64,000 bases of DNA from Sphingobacterium cavernae (GCF_008520265.1 NZ_VIQM01000021.1:1-64000); one strand, 5' to 3'. Counted from the stretch's first letter, positions 34,827 to 45,560 are shown. The notes: generated by a model from the sequence alone, not told the origin. Translations and numbers: made by a program.

Positions 34827-37328
34827 ATGTATAGATTCTTTCCAAATCCTATTGGGATAAAGCATACGAAGAAAAGTGTCATTTTGTTCGCGTTTGCTTC
34901 CGTTCTTACGTTGATGTCAATCTTTAATCTGCAGGCACAAAAACGAGTTGCGCCAGCCTACCCGCTAATTACGCACAACCCAAACTTTAGCATCTGGTCT
35001 ATGACTGACCAATTGCATGGATCTACGACTAAACATTGGACGGATGCTGATCATTCTTTGTTAGGTTTGATAAATGTGGATGGCGTTATCTATAGATTTA
35101 TGGGATTGGAAGCTCCTAACTACAAATCCATTTTAAATACAGCTGAAGAAAAATCCTTTGAAGTGCACTATACAGAACAAACCCCAGTAGGAAATTGGAC
35201 GGCTGAAAGTTACGATACACATAATTGGAAACAAGGCGCTGCGCCAATTGGAGATAATGGAGATGTAAAAACGCAGTGGAAATCAGATAATATTTGGGTG
35301 AGACGTGTGTTTGATATTGCTAATTTGGAATCTATAAATGAATTAATATTAAAACTCAATCACGATGATAATATCGAAGTGTATTTAAATGGAAAAAATG
35401 TATATACCAAAAATGGTTGGACCAATAAATTTGATTACATCAAGCTGAATAAAACAGATTTGAAGAGGGGTAAAAATATAATTGCTATTCACTTAAAGAA
35501 TACTGCTGGTGGACGTTATTTGGACTTTGGTTTGGTAGATAAAATTCAATCAAAAGATTCAAAAATCCTAGAGGCAGTTCAGAAGAATGTGGAAGTTACT
35601 GCCACGCGAACTATTTATACTTTTCAAGCAGGTAAAGTGGATTTGAAAGTTACTTTTACTTCACCATTGCTGATGGATGATTTAGCTTTGTTAGCAAGAC
35701 CTGTTTCTTATATCACATACAGTGTAAAAACAAATGACAACAAAAAACATAATGTAAATGTGTTTTTTGCGGCATCCTCTGATATTGCAGTGTATAGGCC
35801 TTCTCAACAAGTCGTGGCTACACAATACGCTAATGAGCAATTGAGTATATCGAAGGTTGGTACTGTAGAGCAACCAATTTTGGCAAAAGGTGCTGATGAT
35901 ATGCGCATTGATTGGGGTTATTTTTATGTGGCCGCACCCAAAAAGGATAAAATAGTGCAATATATTAGTACAGCAGCTCAGGCTATAGAATCGTATAGAA
36001 AAGGATCGACATCTACTTCGAAGACAAATGGTACGTCTTTATCATTAAATACAATCATTCCATTCGGTCAAGTTGGCAATACGGAAGTGGAGCGATTTGT
36101 AGAATTAGGCTATGATGAGCTGTATGCTATTCAATATTTTAAAACCAATCTGAGACCTTGGTGGAATAATTCGGGCAAAGAGACCATCGAAAATCAACTT
36201 ACTTTGGCTGCAAATGAATACAAAGAAGTAATAGCTAAATGCGAACGTTTTGATAATGAATTATACGCTGAAGCTTTGAAATCTGGAGGTGAGAAATATG
36301 CACATTTGAATGTGTTGGCTTACCGCCAAAGTATTGCTGCGCATACACTAGTCAAAAGTCCGAATGATGAATTATTATGGCTGTCTAAAGAAAATAACAG
36401 TGGCGGATTCATAAATACAGTGGATGTTACATACCCATCTGCACCTTTGTATTTGTTATATAATCCTGAATTACTCAAAGGTATGCTGACAGGGATATTC
36501 TATTTTAGTGAAAGTGGTAAATATCCTTACCCTTGGGCTGCACATGACTTGGGAACTTATCCACATGCAAATGGTCAGACTTATGGAGAGCCAATGCCAG
36601 TAGAAGAGTCAGGAAACATGATAATTCTAACCGCAGCAATAACTAAAGTACAAGGTAATGCGACATACGCTAGAAGACATTGGGAAACTTTGACTACTTG
36701 GGCAGAATACTTGGTCAAGGAAGGGTTTGATCCGAAGGAACAGTTATGTACTGATGACTTTGCTGGACATCTTGCACGTAATATCAATTTGTCAGTGAAA
36801 GCTATTGTAGGAATTGCCTGCTATGCCCAGATGGCTGATGTGTTGGGTGAGAAAGCTACAGCGCAGAAATATCGCACCATCGCACATGAAATGGTGAAGA
36901 AGTGGATTGAAATGGCAGGCGCGGGTGATCATTATGCGTTAACTTTTGATGATAAAAATACATGGAGTTTGAAATACAATTTGGTGTGGGATAAGGTGCT
37001 CGATTTGAAACTCTTTCCTCAACATGTTTACGATACAGAAATTGAGTATTATCTAACAAAAACTAAGAAGTTTGGTGTGCCACTAGATAGTCGTAAAGCG
37101 TATACAAAAAACGATTGGATTTTGTGGACAGCGACTTTTGCACCTACACGTCAGCAATTTGACGCGTTAATTGATCCAGTTTATGTCTTTTCCTTGGAAG
37201 CTCCAACGCGCGTGCCGTTAAATGATTTCTATGACGCAGATACAGGTGTTAGAGAAAATTTCAAAGCTCGTAGCGTGGTTGGTGGTTTTTTTATGAAAAC
37301 ATTAGCTGATCGAATGGCGAAAAAATAG
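34827..37328 (+). CDS. DUF4965/DUF1793 glutaminase-like secreted protein
   Basis: An 833-residue secreted protein. The N-terminal 'PAYPLITHNPNFSIWSMTDQ' is the DUF4964 signature. A GH2-sugar-binding-like insert follows ('WVRRVFDI...LNHDDNIEVYLNGKNV'), then DUF5127 and DUF4965, and the C-terminal helical DUF1793 ('GGKYA...AYRQSIAAHTLV', 'YPYPWAAHDLGTYPHANG', 'WAEYLVKEGFDP'). The fold is an (alpha/alpha)6 barrel of glycosidase type; fungal relatives are called glutaminase A, but the true substrate is unsure. It is a separate unit after the terminator, linked to the glycoprotein locus by position. Confidence 0.88.
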   Translation: MYRFFPNPIGIKHTKKSVILFAFASVLTLMSIFNLQAQKRVAPAYPLITHNPNFSIWSMTDQLHGSTTKHWTDADHSLLGLINVDGVIYRFMGLEAPNYKSILNTAEEKSFEVHYTEQTPVGNWTAESYDTHNWKQGAAPIGDNGDVKTQWKSDNIWVRRVFDIANLESINELILKLNHDDNIEVYLNGKNVYTKNGWTNKFDYIKLNKTDLKRGKNIIAIHLKNTAGGRYLDFGLVDKIQSKDSKILEAVQKNVEVTATRTIYTFQAGKVDLKVTFTSPLLMDDLALLARPVSYITYSVKTNDNKKHNVNVFFAASSDIAVYRPSQQVVATQYANEQLSISKVGTVEQPILAKGADDMRIDWGYFYVAAPKKDKIVQYISTAAQAIESYRKGSTSTSKTNGTSLSLNTIIPFGQVGNTEVERFVELGYDELYAIQYFKTNLRPWWNNSGKETIENQLTLAANEYKEVIAKCERFDNELYAEALKSGGEKYAHLNVLAYRQSIAAHTLVKSPNDELLWLSKENNSGGFINTVDVTYPSAPLYLLYNPELLKGMLTGIFYFSESGKYPYPWAAHDLGTYPHANGQTYGEPMPVEESGNMIILTAAITKVQGNATYARRHWETLTTWAEYLVKEGFDPKEQLCTDDFAGHLARNINLSVKAIVGIACYAQMADVLGEKATAQKYRTIAHEMVKKWIEMAGAGDHYALTFDDKNTWSLKYNLVWDKVLDLKLFPQHVYDTEIEYYLTKTKKFGVPLDSRKAYTKNDWILWTATFAPTRQQFDALIDPVYVFSLEAPTRVPLNDFYDADTGVRENFKARSVVGGFFMKTLADRMAKK

Positions 37329-37361
37329 TAAGAATCATAATAAGGTGGTAGATAAATTGTA

Positions 37362-37399
37362 GGCAAACATTGATTTTTCAATGTTTGCTTTTTTTATTA
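37362..37399 (+). terminator. Rho-independent terminator
   Basis: Hairpin GGCAAACATTGA-TTTTT-CAATGTTTGC followed by a run of T. The remaining 390 bp to the next gene is very AT-rich with no gene seen; it presumably carries the promoter of the ATP-grasp operon. Confidence 0.85.
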
Positions 37400-37793
37400 T
37401 AAATTTTGAATGACTGTAATCCATCTATTCATTTAGGAAGACTATAATTATCAAAGCATCAGTGAACATGGTTGATTAAATTTTGAAATTTTAACACAAA
37501 TTTCAAATTCACATAAATATTCAGTGTTAAAATTTCAATATTACTTAGTTTTAATGAGTGAAAGTTCTTCTGTTGAGCTTTAATTCTTCTTTTGTGTGTA
37601 AATTTTGCTAAAAAGTGTGGTTTATATGAGTGTTCGTTCTTTTTGTTGTGTAATTTATCTTAATTTTTGATTTGTCAATGTAATATTTTCATTAATAAAA
37701 TATTTTTTATATCATAATTGTAAATATTTGGTATTTTTTGTGTTAATATTTTTATATTTAACCTAATAAGTTGTAAATATTTAAATTTTAATC

Positions 37794-39233
37794 ATGAGAA
37801 ATGGGTTGCTTACCTCTTATAGACCGATAGATGGTGTGTATGATGAGATGATTGGGGAAGTTTTGCGTCCTCAGTTTGAAAAATTTATCCATTCTTTGGG
37901 TGAAATGGATTTAGATTCTTTGACACTGCGTAATGAAATGACTAAAAAGTTGTTTATGCGCGAAGGAATTACATTCACAGTGTATAGTGATGGCGAAGGA
38001 ATTGAAAAAATATTCCCTTTTGACATAATTCCGCGCGTAATTCAATGTAATGAGTGGGAACATATAGAATCTGGAGTAAGACAGCGATTAAAAGCATTAA
38101 ATATTTTCTTAAAGGATATTTATCATCAGCAATTCATACTTCGTGACGGCATCATTCCGTCGAGTTTGGTGTTTTCATGTCCAAATTACCTCCGTCAAAT
38201 GATGCATATCGATGTTCCTTTTGATATTTATACACATATCAGCGGAATTGACTTGATTCGGGATTCGGATGGTAGTTATTATGTGTTAGAAGATAATCTT
38301 CGTACGCCTTCTGGAGTAAGTTATATGCTGGAAAATCGCAAGATGAGCTCACGCATTTTTCCAAATCGCTTAGTCGAAAATAAAGTACGTTCTGTAGGTC
38401 ATTATCCAGATTTATTAATCAAAAATCTATTGGCGTTGGGTTCGCATTTGAGTGATCGACCAAATGTAGTATTGCTCACACCAGGTATTTACAATTCAGC
38501 TTATTTCGAACATACCACGTTAGCGCGTTTAATGGGTATTGAATTGGTAGAAGGTCGTGATTTAGTCGTTCAAAACAATTTCGTGTATATGAAAACGACG
38601 CGCGGATTGCGTAAAGTCGATGTAATTTACAAACGTGTGGACGATGAGTTTTTGGATCCATTGGTATTTAAATCTGATAGTATGCTCGGCGTTCCCGGTC
38701 TTTATCATGTATACAGAAAAGGAAATGTCAATATCGTCAATGCGCTGGGTAATGGTGTAGCAGATGATAAAGCGGTGTACACGTATGTGCCAGATATGAT
38801 TCGCTATTATTTGAATGAAGAGCCAATTCTGAAATCTGTGCCTACTTATCAAATGGCGAATGAGGAAGAGCGCGAATATACTATTCAAAATATCACCAAC
38901 ATGGTGGTCAAAAAAACCAATGAAAGTGGTGGTTATGGCATGTTGATTGGGAATAATGCCACAGACGAAGAGATTAGCGAGTACATCAAAGAAATTAGAA
39001 AAAATCCAAGACAATTTATATCTCAACCTATAATTAAGCTTTCAAGCGCACCTTGTTATATCAACGGCGAACTGCAACCGCGAAGGGTGGATTTACGGCC
39101 ATTTGCATTGTATGGGCCAGATGGAATTGAGATTGTACCGGGAGGATTGACACGTGTAGCCTTGAAGGAGGGGTCAATTGTAGTAAATTCTTCGCAAGGT
39201 GGAGGAAGTAAAGATACTTGGATTATTGATTAA
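37794..39233 (+). CDS. Circularly permuted ATP-grasp type 2 protein
   Basis: A 479-residue DUF404/DUF407 protein ('YRPIDGVYDEMIG', 'GIDLIRDSDGSYYVLEDNLR', 'TPSGVSYMLENRKM', 'VDLRPFALYGPDGIEIVPGG'). The family is a predicted amide-bond ligase always found with alpha-E and transglutaminase-like partners, as here. The product peptide or modification is unknown. First gene of a three-gene operon with gaps of 15 and 11 bp. Confidence 0.92.
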   Translation: MRNGLLTSYRPIDGVYDEMIGEVLRPQFEKFIHSLGEMDLDSLTLRNEMTKKLFMREGITFTVYSDGEGIEKIFPFDIIPRVIQCNEWEHIESGVRQRLKALNIFLKDIYHQQFILRDGIIPSSLVFSCPNYLRQMMHIDVPFDIYTHISGIDLIRDSDGSYYVLEDNLRTPSGVSYMLENRKMSSRIFPNRLVENKVRSVGHYPDLLIKNLLALGSHLSDRPNVVLLTPGIYNSAYFEHTTLARLMGIELVEGRDLVVQNNFVYMKTTRGLRKVDVIYKRVDDEFLDPLVFKSDSMLGVPGLYHVYRKGNVNIVNALGNGVADDKAVYTYVPDMIRYYLNEEPILKSVPTYQMANEEEREYTIQNITNMVVKKTNESGGYGMLIGNNATDEEISEYIKEIRKNPRQFISQPIIKLSSAPCYINGELQPRRVDLRPFALYGPDGIEIVPGGLTRVALKEGSIVVNSSQGGGSKDTWIID

Positions 39234-39248
39234 AAAAGATATTAAAAT

Positions 39249-40163
39249 ATGCTGAGCAGAGTTGCGGAAAATATGTATTGGATGAGTCGATATATGGAGC
39301 GAACAGGTATACAACTGCGTGTTTTGAACTCCACATATATCTCAGACCAAGATGGATTGGTCAAAGTAGACTGGAATCAAATTGCGAATCACTTTTCCTT
39401 AAATTATCCCATGGATAATAATGGCGGTGAAGTATTAGGCGAATTGATTTTTGATGGCCAAAAAGATTTCTCGATTCTGAATAATGTATTTAAGGCGAGA
39501 GAAAATGCGCGGAGTGCGCAAGATCATATTAATAGAGAATTATGGCAATCGTTAAATGATTTCTATCATTTGATTAAAGACGATTATCTAAAGGGACAGT
39601 TGGCTGTCGATCCAATGACCGTGATGGATCAACTCATTAAACAGGCAATGGTTTATGATGGGATTATCCACAATTCGATGAATAGAGGTGAAGCGTTTTG
39701 CTTCATGCAATTGGGTAAATTAATCGAAAGAGGTTTGCAATTGATTGATCTATTGAAATATCATTTGACATTGGATAAAAATGATTGCGAAAAACCTAAT
39801 GAACAACGTTGGCGCTATTTATTAATAGCGTTGAGTGGGTATGAAACCTATTTGCGTGAACATGTAGGTAATTTGGATCCTAAGTTAGTCTTTAACCAAA
39901 TTATGAATAACAGCAATTTTCCCTATTCTTTGGATTACAATTGGGAACGTATATCTGTTTATTTGAAGATGATGAAAAAGGAAGAAATTGGATTATATCA
40001 TCCAGATCTTAATTTTATCTCTGGAAAAGCTTCTTCTTACATCAAATACATTCAAATACCCAATGATTTTGATGGTCAAATCAATTACCTCAATACGGTT
40101 GAGAAGTATTATGTTGACATTAACCGTGTTTTGAACAACGATTACTTTGGAAATATCTATTAA
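39249..40163 (+). CDS. Alpha-E domain (DUF403) protein
   Basis: A 304-residue all-helical protein starting 'MLSRVAENMYWMSRYMERTG', the family hallmark. No catalytic motif is known. It is the usual partner of the permuted ATP-grasp enzyme and the transglutaminase-like protein, 15 bp after the first and 11 bp before the second. Confidence 0.92.
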   Translation: MLSRVAENMYWMSRYMERTGIQLRVLNSTYISDQDGLVKVDWNQIANHFSLNYPMDNNGGEVLGELIFDGQKDFSILNNVFKARENARSAQDHINRELWQSLNDFYHLIKDDYLKGQLAVDPMTVMDQLIKQAMVYDGIIHNSMNRGEAFCFMQLGKLIERGLQLIDLLKYHLTLDKNDCEKPNEQRWRYLLIALSGYETYLREHVGNLDPKLVFNQIMNNSNFPYSLDYNWERISVYLKMMKKEEIGLYHPDLNFISGKASSYIKYIQIPNDFDGQINYLNTVEKYYVDINRVLNNDYFGNIY

Positions 40164-40174
40164 TATTTTAAAAT

Positions 40175-41152
40175 ATGCCTAAATACTACGTTACCCACGT
40201 TACTAAATATCAGTATCCATCTGCAGTTACAGATAGTGCAAATCAAATAATTCTATACCCAAAATCTGATGCGAATCAGCAGATTATTTCGCAAATAATT
40301 ACCACAAAACCGCATGTGCAAATAGATACTTTTTCGGATTATTTTGATAATCAGGTTGGATTTTTTACTGTTATCGAACCACATCAAGAACTGGAAATAC
40401 GTGTTGATTTGGAAGTTATCACGACAAATGTGCCATTGCGCAAACAAACTTTATCGCTGCAAGAGCAAAAAAAGGAATTGGAACGAATTCAATGGGCGTA
40501 TCCATTTATGGAGTTTTTACAACTGGAACAAGTTAATGCCAAAGCAGAAATTCAACATGTATTTGATGTGTTGGATGTAGAGAACTTGGATACTTCAGAT
40601 GTCGTGTCGAGCTTATCAAATTATATATATAATGAATTTGCTTATCGCCAAGGCGTGACGACAGTAGAGACAACAGTGGATGAGATTTGGTCTCTAAAAG
40701 CTGGTGTATGTCAAGATTTTGCACATTTATTAATTACAATGCTACGTATGTTACAGATTCCATGTCGTTATATCTCGGGATATATATGTCCAAGTAAAAG
40801 CGAGATGCGTGGCGAAGGTGCTACACATGCATGGGTTGAAGTGTATATACCAGGACTGGACTGGGTAGGAATAGATCCTACCAACAATTGTTGGGTGGCT
40901 GATCGTCATATTATCATTGCGTATGGACGTGACTTTAAAGATTGTACGCCTGTAAAAGGAACATATAAGGGGCCTTCGGAACAAAGGTTGACTGTATTAG
41001 TCGTTATTTCTAATGAACAAAATAAATACCGCGAAGGTACTAATGATCCTTTAGTGGCAATGTACACCACTACAGCAGCACCATCAGTGAACACCACACA
41101 AAACTCATATCGTCACTTCTTGGATATGCAGCAACAGCAGCAACAACAATAA
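40175..41152 (+). CDS. Transglutaminase-like cysteine protease family protein
   Basis: A 325-residue cytosolic protein. Its N-terminal beta domain begins 'KYYVTHVTKYQYPSAVTDS'. The papain-like core has catalytic Cys in 'LKAGVCQDFAHLLITMLRM', His in 'GEGATHAWVEVY' and Asp in 'WVGIDPTNN'. The C-terminus ends in a Gln run. Third gene of the ATP-grasp/alpha-E operon; probably a peptidase or amidotransferase for the product. Confidence 0.92.
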   Translation: MPKYYVTHVTKYQYPSAVTDSANQIILYPKSDANQQIISQIITTKPHVQIDTFSDYFDNQVGFFTVIEPHQELEIRVDLEVITTNVPLRKQTLSLQEQKKELERIQWAYPFMEFLQLEQVNAKAEIQHVFDVLDVENLDTSDVVSSLSNYIYNEFAYRQGVTTVETTVDEIWSLKAGVCQDFAHLLITMLRMLQIPCRYISGYICPSKSEMRGEGATHAWVEVYIPGLDWVGIDPTNNCWVADRHIIIAYGRDFKDCTPVKGTYKGPSEQRLTVLVVISNEQNKYREGTNDPLVAMYTTTAAPSVNTTQNSYRHFLDMQQQQQQQ

Positions 41153-41186
41153 ATACAACTTTCCCTATAGCCATAGTTTGTTTTTA

Positions 41187-41215
41187 AGGGTTCGCATTGT
41201 CGAGCCCTTTTTTGT
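41187..41215 (+). terminator. Rho-independent terminator
   Basis: Hairpin AAGGGTTCG-CATTGT-CGAGCCCTT followed by a short T-run, ending the ATP-grasp operon. Confidence 0.75.
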
Positions 41216-41401
41216 GCTATGTAGAATTTTGATGTTTATTAGCATTTTTTATTGTAATCTCTTGTGGAAAAGTATAATTTTTTGTAAATACAGTATTTTT
41301 CAATAAAAAATTCAATAATACTATATAAGTGTTGAAAATAATATTGTTTTATCGGAGATTTGCCCCGTTATTGAACGTAAATAATAAGTGTAAAGGAAAA
41401 T

Positions 41402-42466
41402 ATGTTGGCAAATTCTACCTATAGTAAATGTCTTTCCCCTGAATTGGATAGTAGATTCAATCATTTGTGGTGCCTTGTTGGCAATACGCCTATGCTTGAA
41501 TTGTATTATACTTACAAAGGAAAAGTTGGGAAAATATATGTGAAATGTGAAAACTATAACCTCACAGGAAGCATCAAGGATCGTATGGCACTTTATATTA
41601 TGTATAAGGCGTATATGAATTGTCAAATCCGTCCTGATGATATGATTGTGGAGGCTACTAGCGGAAATACTGGTATCGCATTTTCGGCTATTGGAAAAGC
41701 ATTAGGGCATTCTGTCAAGATTATTATGCCTAATTGGTTGAGCAAAGAGCGTATCGATATCATTAAAAGTATGGGTGCAGATATTCAATTAATTAGTAAA
41801 GAAGAGGGTGGTTTTCTAGGTAGTATTAGATTGAGCGAAGAACTTGCTGCGCGCGGTGGAGTTTTCTTGCCAAGACAATTTGAAAATACATTTAATGCAG
41901 AAGCGCATGAGATGACAACAGGTAAAGAAATAGCTCTACAATTGGAATCCAAAGGACTAGTTGCAGATGCTTTTGTGGCAGGCGTAGGAACTGGAGGAAC
42001 GGTGATGGGGGTAGGCAAGCAATTAAGAAATTACAATCCTTTTGTTAAAATACATCCTTTAGAGCCACAAGAAAGCCCAACTTTGACAACTGGCTACAAA
42101 GTTGGAGCACATCGTATTCAAGGTATTTCAGATGAATTTATTCCTGCAATTGTAAAATTGGATGAATTGGATGAGGTGGTTTGTGCATCGGACGGTGACT
42201 CAATTATCATGGCGCAGAAGTTAGCCAAACAATTGGGATTAGCTGTGGGGATTTCTTCTGGAGCGAACGTGATTGGAGCGATCAAATTGAAGGAGCAATT
42301 AGGTGAAGATGCGGTGGTCGTGACATTATTATGTGATGATAATAAAAAATATTTGAGTACAGATCTAGTAAAAGATGAGCCTATAAAAGATGGGTATATT
42401 TCAACGGATCTAGAGTTTATTGATTTTTTACCTATAGCAAGATTATCAAAACCATTAATTGGTTAA
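41402..42466 (+). CDS. PLP-dependent cysteine synthase-like enzyme
   Basis: A 354-residue fold-type II PLP enzyme. The Schiff-base Lys is in '[12 protein letters not shown]', followed by '[18 protein letters not shown]' (phosphate-binding loop) and '[17 protein letters not shown]'. It is close to cysteine synthase (O-acetylserine sulfhydrylase), with about 40 extra residues at the two ends. It would make cysteine from O-acetylserine and sulfide, or act on a related substrate. It is monocistronic. A cystathionine beta-synthase-type activity cannot be excluded. Confidence 0.85.
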   Translation: MLANSTYSKCLSPELDSRFNHLWCLVGNTPMLELYYTYKGKVGKIYVKCENYNLTGSIKDRMALYIMYKAYMNCQIRPDDMIVEATSGNTGIAFSAIGKALGHSVKIIMPNWLSKERIDIIKSMGADIQLISKEEGGFLGSIRLSEELAARGGVFLPRQFENTFNAEAHEMTTGKEIALQLESKGLVADAFVAGVGTGGTVMGVGKQLRNYNPFVKIHPLEPQESPTLTTGYKVGAHRIQGISDEFIPAIVKLDELDEVVCASDGDSIIMAQKLAKQLGLAVGISSGANVIGAIKLKEQLGEDAVVVTLLCDDNKKYLSTDLVKDEPIKDGYISTDLEFIDFLPIARLSKPLIG

Positions 42467-42572
42467 TATATAGATTGTTTCATCCTATTTGTTTAGGAAT
42501 TGTTTGTGTTAGAATAGATTTAGTCGAGTGATTCACTCGACTGATCTTATTCGCAAGACTAAAGCCAACTTT

Positions 42573-44285
42573 ATGAAATTATTTTTGAAATTTTTAGTTG
42601 TTATAACCTTAATCTGGAGTTCTAATAACTTAATGGCGCAAGATTCTTTGGTCAGCCTGACAGACGCTGTGTTTTCGGATGGTAATTCGTCGGATACAGG
42701 TTTTGTAGATCTTAGCGATGTAGAATTTTCGGACGGAACCGACGAAGCTAATTCGAATCAAGACACGATCACACAAGACTCTTTGCAAAGTAAAACTGAA
42801 GACTTAAGTGTAAATAATTCCGAATCTAAAGATGACGACGCTTCTTTATGGGGAATATTTATTGCCGGATTATTGGGTGGTTTTGCAGCATTTTTTATGC
42901 CTTGTATCTTCCCAATGGTGCCATTAACAGTAAGTTTCTTTACCAAAAAAGCAGGTTCTCGATCAAAAGCTGTTTCCCAAGCTTTCATGTACGGCTTGTT
43001 TATTATTGTCATTTATGTGGCATTAGGTATGTTGATTACAATTGCTTTTGGACCAGAGGCATTGAACGAACTTTCTACAAATGGTATTTTCAATTTCTTC
43101 TTCTTTTTGATGTTGGTGGTGTTTGCCGCATCATTTTTGGGAGCATTCGAAATTACTCTGCCAAGTTCTTTTGTCAATAAAATCGATTCCAATTCGGATA
43201 AAAGTGGATTAGTTGGTTTATTCTTTATGTCGGCAAGTTTGGCGGTGGTTTCTTTCTCTTGTACAGGTCCAATCATTGGGACATTACTGGTAGAAGCGGC
43301 TACGCGTGGCGAACGTTTAGGTCCTGCAATCGGAATGTTAGGTTTCTCTTGCGCTTTGGCAGTTCCTTTTGTATTGTTCGCAATGTTTCCTTCGATGTTG
43401 AAATCTTTACCAAAATCTGGTGGTTGGTTGAATAGTGTGAAAGTGGTTTTAGGTTTCTTGGAATTAGCGTTAGCACTTAAATTCTTATCCAATGTTGACT
43501 TAGCTTATAACTGGAATTTGTTGGATAGAGAAGTGTATTTGGCTTTATGGATTGTGATTTTTGGACTTTTAGGCTTATATCTAATCGGAAAAATCAAATT
43601 TTCGCACGATAGCACCTTAGAATATATGTCCGTGCCGCGTACGATGATAGCTATAATGGTTTTCACATTTGTGGTGTATATGATTCCAGGAATGTGGGGA
43701 GCACCTTTGAAAGCTATTTCAGCATTTTTGCCTCCAGTTGGAACACAAGATTTTGATTTGACTTCAGGAATTTCTCATTCGGGGAGTGCGTCCCAAAGTG
43801 CGGATGCTGCATCACGCAAGCATTACACGTATTTCCACAGCAAAGCGACAATCAAAGGCATGGATCCATATTACGATTATGATGAAGCTTTAGCAGCAGC
43901 GAAACAACAGAATAAACCTTTATTGGTGGATTTCACGGGTTGGAATTGTGTGAATTGTCGTAAAATGGAAGCTGAGGTGTGGAGTTCACCAAAAATCAAG
44001 GATTTGATAAATAATGAGTTTATTTTGGTGGAATTGTATGTGGATGACAAAGTTTTAAAACTTCCAGAATCAGAACAGTATGTCTCGAAGAAGACAGGCA
44101 AAAACATAAATACAGTAAGCAAGCGTAATGCTGATTTTCAAATCACACGATTTGAGAGTAATTCGCAACCGCTTTATGCTTTGCTCGATACGAATGGTGA
44201 ATTGTTAGTTCCGACTAGTGGAGCAGAATATAATATCGACAAATACGAGGCGTTCTTGAAATCGGCCTTAGAAAAATTTAAATAA
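42573..44285 (+). CDS. dsbD: Thiol:disulfide interchange protein DsbD-like
   Basis: About 570 residues. Signal peptide, a 70-residue Asp/Ser-rich linker in place of the usual immunoglobulin-like alpha domain, then eight membrane segments with paired cysteines in 'FFMPCIFPMVPLTVS' and 'VSFSCTGPIIGT'. The C-terminal thioredoxin domain has CxxC in 'FTGWNCVNCRKMEA'. It carries electrons from cytosolic thioredoxin to the periplasm. I take the ATG at 42573 because the signal peptide begins there. The missing alpha domain is common in Bacteroidota versions. Confidence 0.88.
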   Translation: MKLFLKFLVVITLIWSSNNLMAQDSLVSLTDAVFSDGNSSDTGFVDLSDVEFSDGTDEANSNQDTITQDSLQSKTEDLSVNNSESKDDDASLWGIFIAGLLGGFAAFFMPCIFPMVPLTVSFFTKKAGSRSKAVSQAFMYGLFIIVIYVALGMLITIAFGPEALNELSTNGIFNFFFFLMLVVFAASFLGAFEITLPSSFVNKIDSNSDKSGLVGLFFMSASLAVVSFSCTGPIIGTLLVEAATRGERLGPAIGMLGFSCALAVPFVLFAMFPSMLKSLPKSGGWLNSVKVVLGFLELALALKFLSNVDLAYNWNLLDREVYLALWIVIFGLLGLYLIGKIKFSHDSTLEYMSVPRTMIAIMVFTFVVYMIPGMWGAPLKAISAFLPPVGTQDFDLTSGISHSGSASQSADAASRKHYTYFHSKATIKGMDPYYDYDEALAAAKQQNKPLLVDFTGWNCVNCRKMEAEVWSSPKIKDLINNEFILVELYVDDKVLKLPESEQYVSKKTGKNINTVSKRNADFQITRFESNSQPLYALLDTNGELLVPTSGAEYNIDKYEAFLKSALEKFK

Positions 44286-44304
44286 AATCAACCTAAACAT
44301 TAAT

Positions 44305-44338
44305 TAATAATCCCAATTACTAGCAATTGGGATTATTA
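44305..44338. terminator. Bidirectional terminator
   Basis: Perfect 14 bp stem TAATAATCCCAATT / AATTGGGATTATTA with a 6-base loop, placed between convergent genes. Confidence 0.85.
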
Positions 44339-44343
44339 ATTAA

Positions 44344-45024
44344 TTATTTATCTCGGCTCCAAATTTCGTGAATTGGATCGCCTTTTGAACTTTTACCACT
44401 GTGATGCCATTGACCGTCTTCAATTTTTCCTTCAAAACTCAATGATGCTCCAACTCGGGAATTATCACGGGAAAAGAATGTGATATTTTCTTGATATACA
44501 CCTTTGTCAAAAGTATATTTACCACCACCAGTTCCGTAAAAACCTTTTTGCGCAGGGTTGATAGCTATCCACTGAAAGAATCCGTCCACCAGAATTTTTA
44601 TGGTTTTACGATCTCCGCGTTGAATTGTTTGCATACCATCATTGGTTTTACGACCGGTAATGCGCCACAATCCATCTAAACCTTGCGCTTTTACAGCTTG
44701 TTTTTGAAAAGGCACACCTTGAATATTGATGGAATTGGTTCCTATTTCTAGTGGAAATTGGTGCGTCTTACCTATATTCTCAGCATTTTTATCATCGTAT
44801 TCACATACAACCACAAGGTTATTATTTTCTACCTTGTATGTGCCACCTTGTGTACTTTTATAGGTGTCATTACTAAAAATTGAGTGTGAAATATAGCCAT
44901 CCACCATTAAAATTAAGTGTGAATCATCGCCATTTTTTGCAATGTAAGCGCCTGTCAAATTTTGTGCTAATACTGATGGAATTCCTATAGCAATAGCTAG
45001 AATAGTCAGAATAATGTTTCTCAT
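44344..45024 (-). CDS. Secreted protein of two similar beta-rich halves (DUF4488-like)
   Basis: A 226-residue secreted protein (signal peptide 'AIGIPSVLAQ'). Two related halves begin 'LTGAYIAKNGDD...MVDGYISHSIF' and 'LDGLWRITGRKTND...LVDGFFQWIA', like lipocalin-type DUF4488 repeats. The start at 45024 is chosen over 45075 because the signal peptide begins there. Function unknown. It is co-directional with the Lrp gene upstream but separated by 77 bp. Confidence 0.7.
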   Translation of the reverse strand: MRNIILTILAIAIGIPSVLAQNLTGAYIAKNGDDSHLILMVDGYISHSIFSNDTYKSTQGGTYKVENNNLVVVCEYDDKNAENIGKTHQFPLEIGTNSINIQGVPFQKQAVKAQGLDGLWRITGRKTNDGMQTIQRGDRKTIKILVDGFFQWIAINPAQKGFYGTGGGKYTFDKGVYQENITFFSRDNSRVGASLSFEGKIEDGQWHHSGKSSKGDPIHEIWSRDK

Positions 45025-45101
45025 AATCAATGGGTTTATCTCATTAAAGATAAATATTAATTGTTTGAGCCACAAAATTTTAAGTGCTTTTTGACTTTTC
45101 T

Positions 45102-45560
45102 TTAAAAATGGTAAGCAGTTTCACTTTTAGTTTCTGACAAAACAAAATAAGTTTGCACGGTATTTACCTGCGGTAATACAGCTAATTTATGACGTAAAAA
45201 CATGTGGTAGGCTTCCATGTCTTTGGTGGCGATACGTAACATAAAATCGTACGATCCAGCCATTTGATAGCACTCCATTACTTCAGGGAATTTCGAAACT
45301 TCTTGTTCAAATTCATTTAACGTTTCAAACGTATGTGCTTTTAAGAATACCTGCGAAAATGAAATCAAACCTATACCAATCTTATTACGATCTAAAATTG
45401 CTACTGTTTTTTTGATGTAACCTGCTTTCTTAAGCTTTTTTACACGTTCGTGAATGGCAGCGATGGATTTGTATAGTTTCTCTGCCAATTCCTTATTGCT
45501 TAAGGTGGCGTCTTCCTGCAATAGCTTCAGTAATTTTATATCAGTAGGATCTAAGTTCAT
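45102..45560 (-). CDS. Lrp/AsnC family transcriptional regulator
   Basis: A 152-residue regulator: winged HTH ('LDPTDIKLLKLLQEDATLSN', 'AAIHERVKKLKKAGYIK') and the RAM ligand-binding domain ('VMECYQMAGSYDFMLRIATK'). It probably senses an amino acid; no target is identified. Confidence 0.93.
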   Translation of the reverse strand: MNLDPTDIKLLKLLQEDATLSNKELAEKLYKSIAAIHERVKKLKKAGYIKKTVAILDRNKIGIGLISFSQVFLKAHTFETLNEFEQEVSKFPEVMECYQMAGSYDFMLRIATKDMEAYHMFLRHKLAVLPQVNTVQTYFVLSETKSETAYHF

